In this document: positions 60,443 to 64,000 of the stretch, in pieces
Layout: each line of letters opens with the position of its first letter
Numbering within the stretch: position 1 is the first letter of the stretch
Notes under the pieces: generated by a model
Told to the model about the DNA's origin: nothing
The model's database searches: none
The model's input: the letters and a program-made list of their open reading frames with translations, nothing else
Made by a program: the position numbers and the translations under genes
Source of the DNA: Undibacterium_A arcticum
GTDB lineage: Bacteria > Pseudomonadota > Gammaproteobacteria > Burkholderiales > Burkholderiaceae_D
Assembly: GCF_042660705.1 (NCBI RefSeq)
Contig: NZ_JBHSUQ010000001.1
DNA: 64,000 nt
Direction: 5' to 3' (one strand)

Positions 60443-60862
60443 ATGGGCTGGCTGGCGCGCCTCGGCAAGATCTCCGGGCAGTCGGTTGCTGCGCCGACCG
60501 ACAAGCAAATCACCGGCAAGGCCGGCGAAGACGCGGCACTGGCGCATCTGCTGCAACACGGCTTGACCCTGGTCGAGCGCAACTACCGCTGCAAGGGCGG
60601 CGAAATCGATCTGATCATGCGGGAGCGTATGCAGGACCGCATGCAGGACCGCGAGGAGCTGGTGTTCGTCGAAGTCAGAAAACGCGCCGACCTGCGGCAC
60701 GGCGGTGCCGCCGCCAGCGTCACCCCGCGCAAGCAAGCGCGCCTGATCCTCGCCGCCCAGCTATTCTTGCAGCGTTACCGGACACCGCCGGCCTGCCGCT
60801 TCGACGTGATTGCGATCGACGGCGATGTGCTCAATTGGATTCGGAATGCGATCGAGGCATAG
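60443..60862 (+). CDS. yraN: YraN/UPF0102 family nuclease-like protein
   Basis: A 139-residue protein of the UPF0102 family: GKAGEDAALAHLLQHGLTLVERNYRCKGGEIDLI in pieces, with the restriction-endonuclease-like acidic/Lys set (E-x-D and VFVEVRKRA). A short MQDRMQDRE insertion duplicates a pentapeptide. Likely role in DNA handling, unproven. The IS630 copy ends 3 nt before its ATG, removing the natural AGGGG ribosome-binding site (now at 59264-59268, far upstream), so translation is probably weak. Confidence 0.87.
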   Translation: MGWLARLGKISGQSVAAPTDKQITGKAGEDAALAHLLQHGLTLVERNYRCKGGEIDLIMRERMQDRMQDREELVFVEVRKRADLRHGGAAASVTPRKQARLILAAQLFLQRYRTPPACRFDVIAIDGDVLNWIRNAIEA

Positions 60863-61281
60863 GGCGCTTCAAGGAGAAAATAATCTGGCATCGACAAGAA
60901 ATGCGTCGATGCTTTGTGATGCGGTACGCTCCGGGCCATCGCCAGTGTCCGAACCGCCGAATCAACGCATACCTTGTGCACCGTCGTCCCAGCCCTTCCC
61001 TTCGACAAGCTCAGGATAAACTGGCCTGTGGCCACGCTGGGACCCAGCGGCGTTCGTTGCTGTCGGACGCCGCACGCAATATGCGTATCGTTTAGATGGT
61101 GTCGCAGGCGGTACTGCGAACCTGGGTCACCATGTTTGGCCAACGACACTGGGTCCCAGCGTTCGCTGGGACGACGCATTTACGGTTCCCTCGAAGTTGG
61201 TGTTCGTCGGCATTAAATCCGGCGGGTATGAATCCAATGGCCGACGGAATTTCCGCGACCTGCACTATAATCGCCCCCACC
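60863..61281. repeat. Intergenic region with palindromic GTCCCAGC repeats
   Basis: No gene in 419 nt. CGTCGTCCCAGC (60982-60993) and GCTGGGACGACG (61165-61176) form perfect 12-nt inverted ends; between them are CGCTGGGACCCAGCGG (61034-61050) and TGGGTCCCAGCG (61150-61161) palindromes and a TTCGACAAGCTCAGG sequence that I know as a recurrent proteobacterial intergenic motif. It looks like one or two REP-type elements. Confidence 0.65.
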
Positions 61282-61878
61282 ATGATGAACCAACGCATAC
61301 TCGGGCACTTCCACGAAAGTGCCGAACTCAAGATCCAGGCGGCAGCCGTACTGGCGCAGCCAATTGCACAAGCGGTTGAACTTATGTTCACGGCGTTGTC
61401 TAACGGAAACAAGATATTGGCCTGCGGCAACGGTGGTTCGGCTGCCGACTGCCAGCATTTTGCGGCCGAACTGGTCGGCCGTTTCGAACGCGAGCGCCTG
61501 CCGTTGCCGGCGCTGGCGCTGACTACCGACAGCTCGATCTTGACCGCGGTCGGCAACGACTACAGCTTCCGAGAGATTTTTTCAAAGCAGGTGCAAGCCT
61601 TCGGTCAATCGGGCGACGTGCTGCTGGCGATTTCGACCTCGGGCAATTCGGCCAACGTGCTGGCCGCGATCGACGCTGCGCTGGAGCGCGACATGCGGGT
61701 GGTGGCACTGACCGGCAAGGGCGGCGGCGCCACGGCCACGCTGATCACCGACGCCGACGTCCATATCTGCGTGCCACATGACCGCACCGTCAGGATTCAG
61801 GAAGTGCATTTGTTGACAATACACTGCTTATGCGATGGCATCGATATCGCTCTATTTGGAGGAGATTTACATGATTGA
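61282..61878 (+). CDS. SIS-domain protein, DiaA/GmhA-like
   Basis: A 198-residue SIS-fold protein starting MMNQRILGHFHES at 61282. ILACGNGGSAADCQHFAAELVGRF is the sugar-phosphate loop with Glu as in GmhA; VLLAISTSGNSANVLAAI and the histidine in IQEVHLLTIHCLCDGIDIALF follow. The gene order rsmI-lpoA-yraN-here-BON lipoprotein is that of E. coli diaA (a DnaA-binding initiator factor), but the kept catalytic-type residues also allow sedoheptulose-7-phosphate isomerase. I cannot decide between the two. Confidence 0.85.
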   Translation: MMNQRILGHFHESAELKIQAAAVLAQPIAQAVELMFTALSNGNKILACGNGGSAADCQHFAAELVGRFERERLPLPALALTTDSSILTAVGNDYSFREIFSKQVQAFGQSGDVLLAISTSGNSANVLAAIDAALERDMRVVALTGKGGGATATLITDADVHICVPHDRTVRIQEVHLLTIHCLCDGIDIALFGGDLHD

Positions 61879-62527
61879 TGGTGAAAACTTGAAGCGTAAT
61901 GTGCGCCGCATGCAACGCCCACTGGCCGCTGCCGTGCTGTGCGGCACGATCGCCGTCAGCTTGCAAGGCTGCATCGGGCTCGCCGTGGGCGGTGCCGTGG
62001 CCGGTACCATGGCCGCGACCGACCGCCGGACCTTCGGCGCTCAGACCGAGGACAAGTCGATCATCGTCAAGGGTGAAACGCGCCTGCGCAATGCGCTCGG
62101 TGACGGCGCCCACATCAATGTCAACACGTTCAACCGGCGTGTGTTGCTGACCGGCGAAGTGCGCGACGAGCAGATGAAGGCCACGGCCGAGCGTGAAATT
62201 GCCGCAATCGAAGGCGTGCAGGGCGTCGTCAACGAGCTCGAAGTCGGTGGCACGTCGAGCTTCACGTCGCGCTCGAACGACACCCTGATTACCGGCAAGG
62301 TCAAGGCCAGCTTCGTCGACACGCGCGACATCAACGTCAACAATTACAAGGTCGTCACCGAGCGCGGCATCGTCTACCTGATGGGCCGCGTCGGCCAGCG
62401 CGAAGGCGCGATGGCCGGCGAGGTCGCGCGCGGCGTCGGCGGCGTGCAGAAGGTGGTCAAGGTGTTCGAATACATCGGCGACGACGAGGCGCGGCAATCG
62501 TCGGCGTCGCCGGCACCGGCTCAATAA
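61871..62527 (+). CDS. BON-domain lipoprotein, YraP/DolP-like
   Basis: A 218-residue lipoprotein starting MIDGENLKRNVRRM at 61871, with GGAGGAGA before the ATG, overlapping the SIS gene end by 8 nt. Lipobox VSLQGC; then two BON domains (VKGETRLRNALGDGAHINV to NELEV, and TLITGKVKASFVDTRDINV to FEYIG). DolP/YraP guards outer-membrane integrity at the division site. The C-terminal tail is Ser/Ala/Pro rich. Confidence 0.9.
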   Translation: MIDGENLKRNVRRMQRPLAAAVLCGTIAVSLQGCIGLAVGGAVAGTMAATDRRTFGAQTEDKSIIVKGETRLRNALGDGAHINVNTFNRRVLLTGEVRDEQMKATAEREIAAIEGVQGVVNELEVGGTSSFTSRSNDTLITGKVKASFVDTRDINVNNYKVVTERGIVYLMGRVGQREGAMAGEVARGVGGVQKVVKVFEYIGDDEARQSSASPAPAQ

Positions 62528-62543
62528 GCGGCGAGGCCAGCCA

Positions 62544-63032
62544 ATGCTCCAGCCAATGACGATCGACACTACGGTATCGCGCGGCAGCGCGCGGCGCCAG
62601 TTTCTGAAGTACGCCGGCGGCGCGCTGCTGGCGACCGCTTGGCTCGGCCTGGTGGCCGCGCCCGCGTTGGCGGGCGAGCCGATCAAGGTGGTCTACCACC
62701 TCGCCGACGGCGTCGACCAGGCTTCGTTCGCGCTGGGCAACCTGCGCAACCAGTTGCGCGGCGAACCGGATACCAAGATCGTGGTGGTGGCGCTCGGCGC
62801 CGGCCTGAACTTCCTGCTGCAAGGCGCCAAGGACCGCAACGGCGAGCCGTTCGCGCCGGCCATCAGCGCGCTGGCGGCCCAGGGCGTGGAGTTTCGCGCC
62901 TGCAACAACACCATGAAAGCGCGCAACATCACGCCGTCGATGCTGGTGCCGGAAGCCAAGGTGGTGCCGGCCGGCGTGGTCGAGATCGCGCGGCTGCAAG
63001 CCAGGGAAGGCTATGTGTATTTCCGGCCATGA
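62544..63032 (+). CDS. DsrE-family protein with Tat-type signal
   Basis: A 162-residue protein. The N-terminus has a twin-arginine motif (ARRQFLKYAGGALLATAWLGLV, in the text RRQFLK) and a cleavage site after ALA. The body (KVVYHLADGVDQASFALGNLRNQL, IVVVALGAGLNFLLQG, GVEFRACNNTMKARNI) is DsrE/DsrF-like with a cysteine in RACNNT. Such proteins bind or relay sulfur. The start may be at 62544 or 62559. It precedes the TlpA-like gene by ~120 nt. Confidence 0.75.
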   Translation: MLQPMTIDTTVSRGSARRQFLKYAGGALLATAWLGLVAAPALAGEPIKVVYHLADGVDQASFALGNLRNQLRGEPDTKIVVVALGAGLNFLLQGAKDRNGEPFAPAISALAAQGVEFRACNNTMKARNITPSMLVPEAKVVPAGVVEIARLQAREGYVYFRP

Positions 63033-63154
63033 GTCGATCGGCCGCGTCACTGCCTGGTCGGCCGCCGGCAGCGTCGACCCGCAGCGGCGCTAGAAAGCGC
63101 GCCGGCCGGCTGGCCGCTATAATGGCAGTCTGATTCCGTCGAGGCAATCGCATC

Positions 63155-63685
63155 ATGCAAGCAACCGCTACCCCTTCTTCCAGCAAGCGCAAGTCGATCA
63201 CGGCCGCGCTGGCCGTGGCCGTGCTGCTGGCGGTGGCCGGTGCCGGCTATCTCGCCGTATCGAGCAAGACGAGAGCGCCCGACGTCACCTTCATCGGCCT
63301 CAACGGCGAGAAGATTTCATCGCAGAGCTTGCGCGGCAAGGTCGTGATGGTCAATTTCTGGGCCACGTCCTGCACCACCTGCGTGCACGAGATGCCGCAG
63401 ATGGTCGAGACCTACAACAAGTACAAGGGCCAGGGGCTGGAATTCGTCGCGGTTGCGATGAGCTACGACCGCGCGGATTATGTACTGAACTACGCCGAAA
63501 CGCGCAAGCTGCCGTTCAAGGTCGCGCTCGACACCACCGGTGCTCTGGCCAATTCCTTCGGCGACGTGAAGCTGACCCCGACCACCTTCGTGATCGACAA
63601 GCAGGGCAACATCCTCAAGCGCTATGTCGGCGAGCCGGAGTTCCCGGCCCTGCATCGATTGCTCGAAAAAGCCTTGGCGACCTGA
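63155..63685 (+). CDS. TlpA-like thiol-disulfide oxidoreductase
   Basis: A 176-residue membrane-anchored thioredoxin: N-terminal helix (ITAALAVAVLLAVAGAGYLAV) then the redox motif CTTC in FWATSCTTCVHEMPQM and the cis-Pro region LTPTTFVIDKQGNIL. It faces the periplasm and reduces or isomerises disulfides, for example in cytochrome maturation. Cys-Thr-Thr-Cys is not the commonest TlpA dithiol. Confidence 0.88.
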   Translation: MQATATPSSSKRKSITAALAVAVLLAVAGAGYLAVSSKTRAPDVTFIGLNGEKISSQSLRGKVVMVNFWATSCTTCVHEMPQMVETYNKYKGQGLEFVAVAMSYDRADYVLNYAETRKLPFKVALDTTGALANSFGDVKLTPTTFVIDKQGNILKRYVGEPEFPALHRLLEKALAT

Positions 63686-63793
63686 TGCCTGGTGGCTGCC
63701 GCGCTTTCGGCGGCCAGCTCCCGCAGTAGCTTCCTGATCCGCCGTGCGGGTTTCATCATTGCCACGAAAATATTGCCGGCGTGATCGCATGAT

Positions 63794-64000
63794 CTATTGC
63801 GGTTTCAGACGCCTGCGCAAGCTTTTTCCGAACCGGAACAGCGGCCCGATCACCAGCACCAGCGTCACCATGCGGGTGACGTGGAACGCGGTCACGATCG
63901 GCACCCCCAATTGCAGCGTTTTGGCAGTGAGCGACATCTCGGCGATGCCGCCGGGCGAGGTGGCCAGGATCGCGGTCGCCGGATTGATTCCGGACCAGGC
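63794..64000 (-). CDS. AbrB-family membrane protein, C-terminal end
   Basis: The last 68 codons of a leftward gene that starts outside the window. NPATAILATSPGGIAEMS and GVPIVTAFHVTRMVTLVLVIGPLFR are typical of the AbrB/ammonia-monooxygenase-like permease family (TSPGGIAEM). Stop codon TAG at 63794-63796. Membrane helix near the end, then a basic tail. Confidence 0.78.
   Translation of the reverse strand, partial: AWSGINPATAILATSPGGIAEMSLTAKTLQLGVPIVTAFHVTRMVTLVLVIGPLFRFGKSLRRRLKPQ

Noticed and set aside
1..64000. tRNA or rRNA genes
   Set aside because: Scanned the gaps between genes by eye; no cloverleaf or rRNA-like conserved segment was found.

Overview
The window looks like a chromosome segment of a betaproteobacterium, most likely Burkholderiales, family Oxalobacteraceae. 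This rests on gene content and order that I know from that group: DUF3567, a ntrY/short ntrX/DUF4390/rsmB block, gshA-gshB-EIIA-HPr-EI, metX-metW-ampG, gatCAB divergent from mreBCD-mrdA-rodA-rlpA, and rsmI-lpoA-yraN-diaA/gmhA-yraP. I could not run a database search, so family calls come from motifs and general recall.

Region 1 (1-14.9 kb) is accessory and lower in GC. It opens with the 3' end of a heparinase II/III-type lyase. A leftward mini-cluster follows (a haem-oxygenase-like diiron oxidase, an amidinohydrolase of the DDAH/arginine deiminase fold, and a disrupted CapK/PaaK-like adenylate-forming ligase), which could act on guanidino compounds. After a decayed IS3 orfA relic comes a leftward exopolysaccharide operon: initiating glycosyl-phosphate transferase, GDP-mannose Nudix hydrolase (broken), manC, galE, a small unknown ORF, algD-type GDP-mannose dehydrogenase, a methyltransferase and a GT4 glycosyltransferase. 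ManC plus AlgD would supply GDP-mannuronate.

Region 2 (15-27 kb) is core and leftward: DUF3567, a CobW-like cysteine-motif protein, ntrX/ntrY-like two-component genes, DUF4390, rsmB, a LysE exporter, a lipase-like hydrolase, DUF1840, a lipoprotein, an EamA transporter, comM and ubiK. Region 3 (27-39 kb) is rightward: a nitrogen-controlled torF-glnK-amtB operon behind a sigma-54 promoter and an NtrC palindrome, glutathione synthesis (gshA, gshB), a PTS phosphorelay without a visible permease, then metX-metW-ampG. Region 4 (39-48 kb) has a DPP-IV-like peptidase, xth, pyrE, a DUF4124 protein and the leftward gatC-gatA-(secreted protein)-gatB operon. Region 5 (48-56 kb) is the rod-shape/elongasome operon mreBCD-mrdA-rodA-rlpA. 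Region 6 (56-64 kb) has an IS30 copy, rsmI, lpoA, an IS630 copy inserted just before yraN, a SIS-domain protein, a BON lipoprotein, a DsrE-like protein, a TlpA-like thioredoxin and the end of an AbrB-type permease.

Three themes stand out. (1) At least nine reading-frame breaks sit mostly in homopolymers and hit ordinary housekeeping genes (gatA, gshB) as well as the polysaccharide locus. Most are therefore probably sequence errors, but a ~37-nt loss in the Nudix box is not of that type. (2) Two ~120-nt intergenic elements share a conserved core, while their outer stems differ in sequence and still pair. (3) The IS630 insertion separates the yraN start codon from its ribosome-binding site. No tRNA, rRNA or CRISPR array was seen.
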